Notes: a model not told the origin generated them from the letters alone. DNA of 64,000 nucleotides from Rhodospirillaceae bacterium (GCA_002724635.1 PBPM01000107.1:36560-100559), one strand, 5' to 3'; numbered from the stretch's first letter, positions 52,297 to 62,521 are shown. Program-made: numbers and translations.

Positions 52297-52916
52297 TATT
52301 CTGCCGCCTCATCCTGAAGGGATTCCGGCCTGTCGCCGTAAATCGCCGCCGATTCCTCCTGACTCACCAAACGACCGTCCGGCGCAAACATCGGATAGAA
52401 TTTCAGCGATCCGAAGAAGGTGTGAAAGCCGAGATTGCCAACAAGGAACATCCCCAGTTCTGCGATTTCAGCTTCGCTAAGATGGGCGCGCAGATCGCTC
52501 CAGTCTTCGTCACCGAAAGAGTCCGAATCCGTGGAGACCTTCTCCACATAGCGCATAATCGCCTTCTCTTTCTCGGTGAAGACGTCGCTGCCGGCATGGT
52601 TGTTGATGCCGTCGTCGAGTAGTTTCTCGTCAAGTCCTTCCCGCTTCGCCGAAGCAGAACGAACATTGCCTCAATAACTACAATGGGCCATGCGCGACAG
52701 CATCACCCGGATGACTTCCTTGAGCTTGTGGTCGAGCGCCCCAGCGTTGAATACACTCGTCCAGAACAGATAGACCTTCTCGGCAAGGTTGACATTGTGC
52801 CCCATGACGGCATGGAAGCCGGGGTCCGGCGCGCGCAGTTCAAGGGATTTCTCGATATACGGCTTGAGCTTGGTCTTCTTCAGCTCTTCGATATCAAGCA
52901 AGGTAATATTCGGCAT
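52296..52916 (-). CDS. AhpD-like/carboxymuconolactone decarboxylase family selenoprotein (in-frame UGA = Sec at codon 82)
   Basis: ORF-track pieces 52671..52916 and 52296..52556 are in the same frame; only TGA at 52671-52673 interrupts. Read-through: LDHKLKEVIRVMLSRMAHCSYUGNVRSASAKREGLDEKLLDDGINNHAGSDVFTEKEKAIMRYVEK. selA/selB/tRNA-Sec within 12 kb. Confidence 0.9.
52634..52664 (-). promoter_or_regulatory. candidate bacterial SECIS hairpin for AhpD-like selenoprotein
   Basis: Minus strand GTTCGTTCTGCTTC-GGC-GAAGCGGGAAGGAC: 13 of 14 positions pair (three G-U), starts 6 nt after UGA. Confidence 0.75.
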
Positions 52917-52959
52917 ATCGCTCTCTTAATCGTTTGGTGCTGAACCACCTTAGCAAAAA

Positions 52960-53289
52960 TCATGCGTGTCCTTCGATCACCTTCTTCAGGACCTGACGGC
53001 GGTCGACGCCAGTGCGGGTCTCGACGACCTCGCCGTCCCTGAAGAACATCAGGGTCGGGAAGCCGCGCACGCCATAGCGCGACAGGAGGTCGAGATTCTC
53101 GTCACCGTCAACAGTGCCTATCACCACACTATCGGGCAGTTCCCCGTTCACCTGTCCGAGGATCTTCTTAAGCTGCTTGCATGGCACGCATGTCTTAGAC
53201 CAGAAATCCACCACCGTTAGCCCGTCGCGCGCCAGGACTTCTGTGTCAAAGTTGGAATTATCGAATACCGCAAGATCTTCCTGCGCCAT
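52960..53289 (-). CDS. thioredoxin-like protein with CVPC active site
   Basis: LTVVDFWSKTCVPCKQLKKIL...YGVRGFPTLMFFRDGEVV. Confidence 0.92.
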   Translation of the reverse strand: MAQEDLAVFDNSNFDTEVLARDGLTVVDFWSKTCVPCKQLKKILGQVNGELPDSVVIGTVDGDENLDLLSRYGVRGFPTLMFFRDGEVVETRTGVDRRQVLKKVIEGHA

Positions 53290-53597
53290 AACTTTACCCT
53301 TTATCGCGAATGTAGGAACAAGAATATAGCGACGCCCCGTAGAACCGACAAACGCGCAAGCGTCACAAATGATATTCTCCCACGCCGAACTGGATCGGCG
53401 GAATTTGTAGATTTTCCACAAATAGCCTGCGGGGCCCTCGCTGCCCACTAGGCCGGCGCATATATCTCGCCATCCGGGGTTCTCGGATGCCTCACCACAT
53501 CATTCGCGCGTCCTCATTGCTGGGTAATTGGCGGCAAGCTGTCGGCCCACTGCGAGCGTTGGGTCTTCAGTAGCTTGGCCGTCCGCGCTCCCTACCT

Positions 53598-54620
53598 CTA
53601 ATTGGCCGCCGCCCCGTGGCCGGCCATATCGAAGGCCTCTGCCAACAGCTCATAGGAGCGTACCCGCTTGTCAAAGTCGTGGGTGATGGTGAGGACGAGC
53701 AACTCCTCGAGGCCGTGTTCGTTGGCAAATTCCGAGAGCTGGGTGTACAGGCTCTCGGGTGTGCCGGCGAAGCGGTTCGCCTTGTTCGCATCCACCACCT
53801 GCAATTCCTGCGAATTGTAATCGTAGGCCAGCGCCTCTTCTGGATGCGGATAGGGTAGATGCTGGCCGTAATTGAGCTTGAGCCGCCACAGGTCCCGGCT
53901 GGCGGCCAGATAGTCCGCCTCCTGCTGTGTATCGGCGCAGATCACGAAGACACCGGCATTCGCGCGCGGCGCGGACACCTTGCCCGACGGCTTGAACTCC
54001 TCCCGATAATATCTGAGGACCGGCCCCGTCACCTGCGGCGCGATGAAATGCGCAAAAGAATAGGCGAGACCGAAATGGGCGGCATAGGCCGCGCTCTGGT
54101 CACTGGAGCCGAGCAGCCATACCTCCGGCGAATGGCTAACGGCCGGGGTCGCGCGGACGTCCCGGAAAGGCTTGGTCGCGGGTATCTCGTCTTCGAGGAA
54201 GGCGACCATATCGGCGATCTTGGTCGGGAAGTACTCGATTCCGACCTCGCTGCCATAGGCTAGCGCCGCGGCGGTCAGCCCGTCGCTGCCGGGCGCCCGG
54301 CCGATCCCGAGATCGATGCGTCCCGGATAGAGATTTTCCAGCAACTTGAAGTTCTCCGCCACCTTGAGCGGCGAGTAATGGCTGAGCATCACCCCACCCG
54401 ACCCAACCCGAATATGCTGCGTCGCGGCTGCGACCCGGGTGACCATGATCTCGGGCGAGGAACCGGCAAACCCGGCCGTCCCGTGATGTTCAGCCAGCCA
54501 GTAACGGTTGTAGCCAAGCCGCTCGGTCGCTTGAGCCAGTGCAATGGTTTCCGCGAGCGCCGTGCGGGCATCGCCACCGGCGCGCACGGGGGACTGGTCG
54601 AGAACGGAAAGTTTCAACAT
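53598..54620 (-). CDS. LLM class flavin-dependent oxidoreductase (luciferase-like)
   Basis: LSVLDQSPVRAG, RYWLAEHHGTAGFAGSSPEIM, RIDLGIGRAPGSD. Confidence 0.93.
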   Translation of the reverse strand: MLKLSVLDQSPVRAGGDARTALAETIALAQATERLGYNRYWLAEHHGTAGFAGSSPEIMVTRVAAATQHIRVGSGGVMLSHYSPLKVAENFKLLENLYPGRIDLGIGRAPGSDGLTAAALAYGSEVGIEYFPTKIADMVAFLEDEIPATKPFRDVRATPAVSHSPEVWLLGSSDQSAAYAAHFGLAYSFAHFIAPQVTGPVLRYYREEFKPSGKVSAPRANAGVFVICADTQQEADYLAASRDLWRLKLNYGQHLPYPHPEEALAYDYNSQELQVVDANKANRFAGTPESLYTQLSEFANEHGLEELLVLTITHDFDKRVRSYELLAEAFDMAGHGAAAN

Positions 54621-54656
54621 GGCCCTTTTCTAGCATGCCGGCCGGGTGCAGCAACC

Positions 54657-55556
54657 TCATGAAGGTGCACTGTCCGCCGCCTTGCTCGGTTGCAGGAAGA
54701 CCGTCGCGATGATGCCGACGGTCACCACCAACGCGCCGGCGACGTTCACGAGCGTGGGAATCTCGCCCAGGAAGGGGATCGCCACTACCAGCGCCAGCGG
54801 CGGCACCAAGGAGCCCACGGCGGCCTGGCGGATCGGACCGATGGTCTTGACCGCATAAGCGTGGCCGAAGATGCACAGGAAAGCGCCGAACACGCCGTGG
54901 ACCACGGACTGCAGCACGATGTCAGCGAACGGCGCGGTGAGCAGCGTCGAGGGCAGGAACAGCAGCCAGATCGGCACATAGACGAGCATGTTGCCAATCA
55001 GGAGCGCGGCGAGCGACTGCATAACGCCGAGCCGGGCGGCCCGCATGCCGCCGTACCAGATGGCGACCCATAGAGCCGCCCCGAGGAACAGCAGATGGCC
55101 GCGCCACTGACCGTCCGCGCCATCTCCAGCAGTTAAGGCGTCCCAGCCCACTGCTGCAACGCCGGCTACGATCAGCGAAATCCCTGCCCATTGCCCACGT
55201 CCGGGCCGGTCGCTTACCCAGGCCCAAGCGACTAGCGCTGCTACGACGGGTAGCGCGCCATACATGACGACCGAGGCATGGCCCACGGGCGCGAAGGTCA
55301 TGCCGCCGAACAGCAGCAGAATGAAGGGCGCGCCACCGAAGAAGGCGACGATCGCATGGTCGCGCAGCCGGACGCGCCAAGGGAAATACCGGATTAGAAG
55401 CGGGAGCGCGAGGATAGATGCAACCCCCATGCGTAGGCCCGCGAGATCATAGATTGTCAGCGCATCGGTGGTCGCGCCCAGCCGCCCGGCGATCAGCATC
55501 GCCACGACGCAGACGACCGTGCCGAGCCCGGCGGCGATGCCTCCCAAATCATTCAT
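54657..55556 (-). CDS. EamA/DMT family transporter
   Basis: 10-TM pattern; GGAPFILLLFGGMTFAPVGHASV. Confidence 0.8.
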   Translation of the reverse strand: MNDLGGIAAGLGTVVCVVAMLIAGRLGATTDALTIYDLAGLRMGVASILALPLLIRYFPWRVRLRDHAIVAFFGGAPFILLLFGGMTFAPVGHASVVMYGALPVVAALVAWAWVSDRPGRGQWAGISLIVAGVAAVGWDALTAGDGADGQWRGHLLFLGAALWVAIWYGGMRAARLGVMQSLAALLIGNMLVYVPIWLLFLPSTLLTAPFADIVLQSVVHGVFGAFLCIFGHAYAVKTIGPIRQAAVGSLVPPLALVVAIPFLGEIPTLVNVAGALVVTVGIIATVFLQPSKAADSAPS

Positions 55557-55668
55557 ATGCGTACCTATAACCCGTCGGGGGCGGTGTTGTTCGATGTTGT
55601 CGTCCAGCCGATCATCACATCCGAGGACCGCACCATCTGGATGGTCGCCTGCCTGAAGGCCGGTTATT

Positions 55669-55940
55669 AGCTCTCGGTGGCGCCCTCGACAAGCAGGCAT
55701 TCATAGCTGCGGTCGTTTGCTTTACGGATGGCGGTCTGGACACAGACCCCGGTTGTCACACCCGTCATCAACAGTCGGGGCGCACCCATCCCATTCTTCC
55801 TGCGATCCGGTTTTATAGAAAGATCCGTTGCCGGGCTTCTCGATCACGATCCCGTTATCGGCAGGTTCAAGTTTCGGCACGATGTTTCCGCCCGCTTCGC
55901 CGCAGACGAGCGGACGGCCCATGGGGCAGTCTCCAAGAAT
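55669..55940 (-). pseudogene. isochorismatase-family cysteine hydrolase remnant (5'-truncated, frameshifted)
   Basis: Frame A MGRPLVCGEAGGNIVPKLEPADNGIVIEKPGNGSFYKT then frame B GAPRLLMTGVTTGVCVQTAIRKANDRSYECLLVEGATES; together these match the C-terminal half of the family. Confidence 0.75.
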
Positions 55941-55947
55941 CTTCAGC

Positions 55948-56000
55948 GCCTGCCGGCCGCGCCGCAGCGTAGCCGGCAGGCAGCCCGAAAAATTGGGCTT
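55948..56000. repeat. palindromic element (10-bp perfect stem plus adjacent 5-bp stem)
   Basis: GCCTGCCGGC(55948-55957)...GCCGGCAGGC(55972-55981) then AGCCC-GAAAAATT-GGGCT. Confidence 0.6.
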
Positions 56001-56112
56001 ATGACTATGCTTGGTATGGACAGTGGAGATGGCGGATCATCACAGGTGTTGGTCGGCACACGGACTATATCAGCCTTGATTGAAGGCGCCGCGAACGGAA
56101 CAATCACGCCCC

Positions 56113-57519
56113 ATGCCCGACCACGAACCCGATTTCTCAAAGATTCCGTCACTCGACCGCCTGCTGCAAGCAGCGTCGGCGATTTCGCTCGTCGAATCCC
56201 ACGGGCGTGCCGCTACAACCGCGGCGTTGCGTCGGGCCCTCGACAGAGCCCGCGCGGCCATCGCAGCCGGAGACGCGATCGACCTTTCGGAAGACGCCTT
56301 CGTGCAAACCGCGGGTGCCCACCTCGAACGGGCGGACGTACCAGGCCTGCGCCGGGTCTTCAACCTGACCGGTACCGTGCTGCATACCAATCTTGGCCGC
56401 GCACCACTCGCCGAAGACGCGATCGCGGCCATGGCCGAGGCCGCCCGCGGTGCGAGCAACTTGGAGTTCGACCTCGAGACCGGCAAGCGGGGCGACCGTG
56501 ACACACATGTAGAGGAACTGCTGCGCGAACTCACCGGTGCCGAGGCAGCAACCGTCGTCAATAACAATGCCGGCGCCGTGCTGCTACTCCTGAATGCGCT
56601 GGCGCTGCGCAAGGAGGTGCCGGTCTCGCGCGGCGAGCTGGTCGAGATCGGCGGCGCATTCCGCATTCCCGACATCATGGCACGGGCCGGTGCGAAGCTA
56701 ATCGAGGTCGGCACGACCAACCGGACCCACCACAAGGATTTCATCGAAGCCATCGGCGACAGGACAGCGCTGGTGATGAAGGTCCACACTTCGAACTACA
56801 TAGTCCAGGGCTTCACCACCGACGTGCCGGAGGCCGAACTCGCATCCATCGCCCATGGTGCGAACATTCCCTTTGTCGTCGATCTGGGAGCCGGCGCGTT
56901 GGTCGATCTCGAACGCTGGGGCCTACCGCACGAGCCGACCCCGCGTCAGACCCTCGCGGCGGGTGCCGACCTAGTCTCCTTTTCCGGCGACAAGCTGCTG
57001 GGCGGCCCCCAAGCAGGCCTAATCGTCGGTCGCGCCGACCTGATCGCTCGGCTCAAGAAAAACCCGATAAAGCGGGCCCTGCGCTGCGACAAGGCAACCC
57101 TTGCGGCGCTGGCGTCTACCCTAACCCTCTACCGCGACCCCGATCGCTTGGCCGAACGTCTACCCGCACTGCGCCTGCTGTCGCGGACGCCGGCCGACAT
57201 TCGAACGCTCGCCGAGGAACTTTGCACGACCATGGCCGCGGCTCTCAGCGAAAAATTCGCGGTCGCGGTCGAGGATTGCAGCGGTCAGATCGGCTCGGGT
57301 GCCCTACCAGTCGAGACCCTAAACAGCGCGGCGCTAGTCCTGCGCCCGCTAGCCGCACGCGGAAAGGGTGCCAGGCTGAAACGGCTCGCTGTACAGCTGC
57401 GTGGCCTGCCGGTGCCGGTCATAGGGCGCATCCATGACGATGCGCTGTGGCTCGACCTGCGATGCCTCGACGATGTTGACGACTTCCGCGCCCAAATCGA
57501 TCAGTTAACCACGCCATGA
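56113..57519 (+). CDS. selA: L-seryl-tRNA(Sec) selenium transferase
   Basis: [48 protein letters not shown] (PLP lysine). Confidence 0.97.
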   Translation: MPDHEPDFSKIPSLDRLLQAASAISLVESHGRAATTAALRRALDRARAAIAAGDAIDLSEDAFVQTAGAHLERADVPGLRRVFNLTGTVLHTNLGRAPLAEDAIAAMAEAARGASNLEFDLETGKRGDRDTHVEELLRELTGAEAATVVNNNAGAVLLLLNALALRKEVPVSRGELVEIGGAFRIPDIMARAGAKLIEVGTTNRTHHKDFIEAIGDRTALVMKVHTSNYIVQGFTTDVPEAELASIAHGANIPFVVDLGAGALVDLERWGLPHEPTPRQTLAAGADLVSFSGDKLLGGPQAGLIVGRADLIARLKKNPIKRALRCDKATLAALASTLTLYRDPDRLAERLPALRLLSRTPADIRTLAEELCTTMAAALSEKFAVAVEDCSGQIGSGALPVETLNSAALVLRPLAARGKGARLKRLAVQLRGLPVPVIGRIHDDALWLDLRCLDDVDDFRAQIDQLTTP

Positions 57520-59432
57520 TCATCGCCACCGCAGGCCACATCGACCACGGCAAGACGCTGCTGGTGAAATCACTCACCGGCACCAACGCGGACCGGTTGC
57601 CCGAGGAGAAGAAGCGCGGAATGACGCTCGACCTCGGCTTCGCCTACACCAATCTCGAGAACGCTACGCGGCTGGGGTTTATCGACGTGCCCGGACATGA
57701 ACGACTCGTGCACAACATGCTCGCTGGCGTGACCGGCATCGATTGCGCGTTGCTGGTGGTCGCGGCCGATGACGGACCGATGCCCCAGACCCTCGAGCAT
57801 CTTGCAATCCTCGATATTCTCGGCGTGCCCCGCGGGATAGTCGCGCTGACCAAGATCGACCGGGTCGACCCGGCGCGCGTGGCCGAGGTACAGGCGGAGA
57901 TCAAGTTGCTGATTGGGCGAACTTCCCTAGCCGACGCTCCAGTCTTTCCCGTGTCGGCAGTGACCGGCGACGGGATCGCCGATCTGCAACAGCGGGTCGC
58001 CGCGATGGCAACCGAGGCTCAGGCGCATTCCGCCACCGGACATTTCCGGCTTGCCGTCGACCGGGTCTTCACCATCGCCGGTGCGGGCCTGGTCGTTACC
58101 GGCACCGGCTTCGCCGGAACCGTCAGCCGCGAGGACCGGCTCTGGATCGCCGGTCATGACGCTCAGGCCCGGGTCCGCGGCATCCACGTCAACAACGAAG
58201 ACAGCGCGACCGGGCAGGCCGGCGACCGGCTGGCCCTGAACCTAGCCGGTCTGAACAAGGACGATATCGCGCGCGGCGACTGGCTGGTGGCCGATCCCGC
58301 TCTTACCCTCTATCGCAAGATGGATGTGCGCCTAAGGGTGGTCGCCGGCACTAAGCGGCCACTGCGCCACTGGACGCCGGTCCATGTCCATCTCGGCGCC
58401 AGCAACGTCACCGGGCGCGTCGTAATTCTAGGCGCCGACAATGCGGCCCCGGGGAGTGAAGTGCTAGCGCAACTGGTGCTCGACGCGCCCCTCGGCGCCT
58501 GCATCGGCGACCGCTTCGTAATCCGCGACCAGTCGGCGCAGATCACACTGGGCGGCGGTCACGTGGTAGATCTGCCCCCGCCGCGTCGCGGGCGCGCCAA
58601 ACCCGAGCGGCTCGACCTGCTAGCCGCGCTCGACACGCCGGACGCAAAGGCGGCGCTGACCGCCGCGCTGGCGCGGTCCCCCACGGGCCTGCGGGTGGCA
58701 GACTTCGCCGCCGCACGAAACCTCACGCAGAACGAGATAGACGCCGCGCTGGCGGCGGCGTCCGCCATGGCCGCCGGGGCGCCGCCGGGTGCGCTGGCAA
58801 TCTCCGCCAACGCTTGGGCCGCCCGGCGGGACGAGCTTCTAGAGACGCTAGATAATTTCCATACGCGCTATCCCGACCGCCTCGGGCCGGCGGCGACGCA
58901 GCTACGCAAGAGCATGGGCAGCTTCATCCCGGAGACGCTGTTCGACGCGATAGCCGCACAACTAGTCGCCGACAGCACCCTGTTCAGCGACGGCATGCTG
59001 TTGTATCGCCCCAATCATCAACCCGGCCTAACCGGCGATGACGCGAAGCGCTGGGACGCGCTGCAATTCTATCTAAACGAGACGCCAGAGAGCCCACCGG
59101 TTGTGCACGACATCGCTCAGGCTGCGGGCATGCCGGTAAACGGGGTGGGCAAGACCCTGCGTCAGGCCGTGCGCATGGGCCTCGCGGTGCAGATCGCGGA
59201 GAACCGGTTCTTCACGCCCGAGGCCCTTCGCGCCCATGCCGAGACCTTCGAGACGATGATCGCGGCGGAAGGCGAGGTCGGCGTTTCGCCGTTCCGCAAG
59301 CAGGCCGGAATCGGCCGCAACCTAGCGGTGGAAGTGCTAGAATATTTCGATAGGATCGGCCTGTCACAGCGCGACGGGAACATTCGCCGCCAGCTCCGGC
59401 CAGTACCTGAGGTGTTCGGCGCACTGGCCTAG
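57516..59432 (+). CDS. selB: selenocysteine-specific translation elongation factor
   Basis: [60 protein letters not shown]-terminal winged-helix region; overlaps selA stop. Confidence 0.97.
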   Translation: MIIATAGHIDHGKTLLVKSLTGTNADRLPEEKKRGMTLDLGFAYTNLENATRLGFIDVPGHERLVHNMLAGVTGIDCALLVVAADDGPMPQTLEHLAILDILGVPRGIVALTKIDRVDPARVAEVQAEIKLLIGRTSLADAPVFPVSAVTGDGIADLQQRVAAMATEAQAHSATGHFRLAVDRVFTIAGAGLVVTGTGFAGTVSREDRLWIAGHDAQARVRGIHVNNEDSATGQAGDRLALNLAGLNKDDIARGDWLVADPALTLYRKMDVRLRVVAGTKRPLRHWTPVHVHLGASNVTGRVVILGADNAAPGSEVLAQLVLDAPLGACIGDRFVIRDQSAQITLGGGHVVDLPPPRRGRAKPERLDLLAALDTPDAKAALTAALARSPTGLRVADFAAARNLTQNEIDAALAAASAMAAGAPPGALAISANAWAARRDELLETLDNFHTRYPDRLGPAATQLRKSMGSFIPETLFDAIAAQLVADSTLFSDGMLLYRPNHQPGLTGDDAKRWDALQFYLNETPESPPVVHDIAQAAGMPVNGVGKTLRQAVRMGLAVQIAENRFFTPEALRAHAETFETMIAAEGEVGVSPFRKQAGIGRNLAVEVLEYFDRIGLSQRDGNIRRQLRPVPEVFGALA

Positions 59433-59462
59433 CGAGGGGCTTGCAAAACGCTCGTCCGGGCC

Positions 59463-60113
59463 CTAGGGCCGTACGAAGGCGTAACTCACAACCCGCGCCA
59501 CGTTCTCGGTGTTGCGCACGGAGGTGATCGCCTTCTCGAGTTCTTCCTCGGAGCGGGCGCGGCCCATCAGGTAGATCGTGCCGAACGAATCCGCCGCAGT
59601 GCGGAAGTTCACATCGGCGACACCGCGGGTCGAGACCATCTCGATATCCACCTTGGTTTCGAGCACCAAGACATCTTGCCAGCCAAGCAGTTCGGCCTTG
59701 CGCCGCTTGCGCGCCTCGTCGGACAGGACTAGGGCGTGCCAGAACAGCTCCTTCACCCCCTCGACATGCTTCACCTTCTCGTAGAAGGCATCATGAGTTT
59801 CCTGATCGGCGAAGATACCGGTGATCAGGAGCTTCTGCTCGTAGATCTCCGTCGACGCATTGATCGTGCCTACATCGGCCATGATCGCATTGATGTCGAT
59901 GACGATGCGGTTATCCTTGACGATATCAGCGGTGCTACGCGCCTCGATCGCGCGGTCGATCAGCGTCTTCGGCGCCTTGAGAATGTCGCCGAGCTGGGCA
60001 CCCGATGGCTGCACTGTCATTACAAGGGCCAGCGCGGCAAGCAATGCCGCGACTGTGACTTTCTGAAACCGTATGAGCAATCCTTTAGAGCGTTTCCCCA
60101 ATCTGCCCATCAT
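59463..60113 (-). CDS. BON domain-containing secreted protein
   Basis: Signal peptide; DQETHDAFYEKVKHVEGVKELFWH and RSEEELEKAITSVRNTENVARVVSYAFV BON-like repeats. Confidence 0.75.
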   Translation of the reverse strand: MMGRLGKRSKGLLIRFQKVTVAALLAALALVMTVQPSGAQLGDILKAPKTLIDRAIEARSTADIVKDNRIVIDINAIMADVGTINASTEIYEQKLLITGIFADQETHDAFYEKVKHVEGVKELFWHALVLSDEARKRRKAELLGWQDVLVLETKVDIEMVSTRGVADVNFRTAADSFGTIYLMGRARSEEELEKAITSVRNTENVARVVSYAFVRP

Positions 60114-60478
60114 TGGTTTTCTCCTCGAATTTGCTGTCGTCGCTTAGTTCTCGGCCCGTCTCCGGTCCCTTTAGTTCTGCCGTAGCGCGTTCACCGAGAA
60201 CGCGTCAAACTCGGCGCGCGTCCCGGAAGAGCCAAGGCATCACCGCAATCGGCACGCTGCTCTATCTAGTCAAAAAATGTGGCGGAGATGGGGAATTACC
60301 CCATCCATTTGGTGCCATCACCCAGCGCTCAGGCACCGTACACAGGACACCAGTCGGCCATATCAGGCCGGAATGCGCGCATATTGGGCATTGAGCAGGC
60401 GCAGAGGACCCCATGCTTGCGCCGGGAAGTCTAACATCAGACACTCTCGGGAAGCACCAACGGTTTCAGGACTGCAAC

Positions 60479-61360
60479 ATGCAACCTCTGACAATCGGCG
60501 CCTTCTCGGTCCAGTCCGTGTACGAGGCCACGGGTGCCTACATCACCCCCGCAGACCTGTTTCCAGATGCTGCACCCGAGGCCGTTGCCGCGCATTTCGA
60601 CTGTATGGCACCCACCTTCTTCGACACCGGCAGCGGCAAGCTGAAGCTGGTTTTCCAGAGCTTCGTCCTGCAGACCCCAAATCACAATATCCTGACTGAC
60701 ACCTGCGTCGGCGAGGATAAGGAGCGTGCGAATCCGAACTCCCACATGAAGAAGTGGCCCTGGATGGACAATCTAAAGGCGCTGGGGCTCACGCCTGCGG
60801 ATATCGAGATCGTCATGTCCACCCACCTGCACCCCGATCATGTGGGCTGGAATACCCAGCGGCGCGACCGCCGCTGGGTTCCGGCCTTCCCGAATGCGAA
60901 ATATGTCTTCGCACGTGACGTGTATGCCCACTGGGAGACCGATAGCAACGCTGGCACTGAGCAGACCGGCCTCACCTTCATCGACAGCATGCTGCCGGTG
61001 GCAGCGGCCGGCCAGGCAGTGCTCGTCGAACATGATCATCAGATCGAGCACGGCATCTGGATCGAACCCACGCCGGGCCATTCGCCGGGCCATGTGATCG
61101 TAAATGTGAAATCGAACGGCAAGCGCAGCGCGTTCGTTGGCGACCTAATGCATCACCCGATCCAGTTTCCGCATCCCGAATGGAGCACCTGTTTGTACTG
61201 GGATATGGCGATGTCGGCGGCGAGCCGCACCGCATTTGTGGGGGCCCGGACCGACAGCGATACCCTAGTGCTGCCAGTCCACTTCGCGGGGGCGACCGCC
61301 GGCCATATCGTCCGGTCTGGCGACAGCCAGACCTTCAAATTCCTCGACGATAACAACTGA
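60479..61360 (+). CDS. MBL-fold metallo-hydrolase
   Basis: MSTHLHPDHVGWNT (HxHxDH), TPGHSPGHV, GDLMHHPIQF. Confidence 0.93.
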   Translation: MQPLTIGAFSVQSVYEATGAYITPADLFPDAAPEAVAAHFDCMAPTFFDTGSGKLKLVFQSFVLQTPNHNILTDTCVGEDKERANPNSHMKKWPWMDNLKALGLTPADIEIVMSTHLHPDHVGWNTQRRDRRWVPAFPNAKYVFARDVYAHWETDSNAGTEQTGLTFIDSMLPVAAAGQAVLVEHDHQIEHGIWIEPTPGHSPGHVIVNVKSNGKRSAFVGDLMHHPIQFPHPEWSTCLYWDMAMSAASRTAFVGARTDSDTLVLPVHFAGATAGHIVRSGDSQTFKFLDDNN

Positions 61361-61371
61361 GCGAGAAAACC

Positions 61372-62169
61372 ATGAGCATCTCCGTCATCCAGACCCTCGA
61401 TGTGGAACCCGAACGTATGGAGGAGCGCGACGGCTGGGCCATCTCTGAATTCCGCCTGCCGATCACCGGCGAGACAGGTAGCGCGACGACAGTCTTCCAC
61501 TCGATCTTCCGACCGGGCTCGACCCATGCCAAGCACCTGCACGAGGTGAGCGATGAGATCGCGATCTACCTGTCGGGGTGCGGTGTTGTCGGACAGGGTG
61601 AGAGTCGCGCCGTCGTATCGGCCGGACACTGCAGGCTGATGCCGAAGGGTTCGGAGCATTTCTTCTACAATGAGACAACCGACGAGGACGCAAAGGTCAT
61701 CGGCTTCTACATAAACGCGCCGAGCGTGGCCGGAACCGGCTACCGCTTCTGCGGCACGGTGGGCGACGAGGACATCGCGCGCGAACGCGACGGCCTCAAC
61801 GAAGGCATCCTAGTGCGCCTGGGAGAGACATCGTCGCCAGCCGACGGCATTCCCACGGCTTGGGGCAGTGCAGACGTGAGGGCACCTATCGGCGCCCACA
61901 ACGGCGCCGAGAATGCACTGGTCCACGCATCGCTCCCCCCGGGAGCCGAAATCGCGAACCACGCGCTGCAGGGCGCAGAGGCAATCTACTATGTCGTGTC
62001 GGGTGCGGGCGTCGCGTCGGACAGTCAGGACAGTTCCGGAATCCGTCCCGACAGCTTCGTCTTCGTGCCGCGAGGCGAACGCCACGCTATCCGCAACACT
62101 GGGACAGATGCGCTGGAACTGTACGTCTTGCTAACCGGCGCGGACAGTCTTGCAGCAGCAGCCGGATAG
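61372..62169 (+). CDS. bicupin (two cupin domains) protein
   Basis: KHLHEVSDEIAIYLSGCGVVG and second domain HALQGAEAIYYVVSGAG...FVFVPRGERHAIRNTG. Confidence 0.8.
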   Translation: MSISVIQTLDVEPERMEERDGWAISEFRLPITGETGSATTVFHSIFRPGSTHAKHLHEVSDEIAIYLSGCGVVGQGESRAVVSAGHCRLMPKGSEHFFYNETTDEDAKVIGFYINAPSVAGTGYRFCGTVGDEDIARERDGLNEGILVRLGETSSPADGIPTAWGSADVRAPIGAHNGAENALVHASLPPGAEIANHALQGAEAIYYVVSGAGVASDSQDSSGIRPDSFVFVPRGERHAIRNTGTDALELYVLLTGADSLAAAAG

Positions 62170-62173
62170 TTCG

Positions 62174-62521
62174 TCAGGCGTTGCGGGTTATCCCCGACAC
62201 GCCGCCGATAAACAGGGCCACGGCATACCCGAACGGTAGAGTCATCACCGTCGACAGCAGCGGCTTCCAGACTAGAACGAAGGGCTCGGGGCCACCGCGA
62301 ATCCAAAAGGCGACGACCGTGACTGCGGCCGCAATGATCGCTGCGATATAGGCTTCACGGTGGAGGTCATCATAGGCCGCCATCCGGCCGCTCTGGTGCG
62401 AGTTGTCCGCTCGGGGAAGCACAGAGCGCAACGCCAGAGTCGCGACCGTCATAATGACGAACGGCAAGATGAACAGGATCTGTTGTTCGGTAGTGGCTAA
62501 AAACTTCAAGACAATTTCCAT
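62174..62521 (-). CDS. hypothetical membrane protein
   Basis: Three predicted TM stretches; 115 aa. Confidence 0.5.
   Translation of the reverse strand: MEIVLKFLATTEQQILFILPFVIMTVATLALRSVLPRADNSHQSGRMAAYDDLHREAYIAAIIAAAVTVVAFWIRGGPEPFVLVWKPLLSTVMTLPFGYAVALFIGGVSGITRNA

Noticed and set aside
52671-52673. TGA in the CMD gene as a simple nonsense mutation/pseudogene
   Set aside because: Stop falls exactly at a CxxC cysteine, the downstream frame stays coding, a hairpin follows, and Sec machinery is nearby
55722-55922. Isochorismatase fragment as a third selenoprotein
   Set aside because: The two coding pieces lie in different frames; needs a frameshift, not UGA read-through
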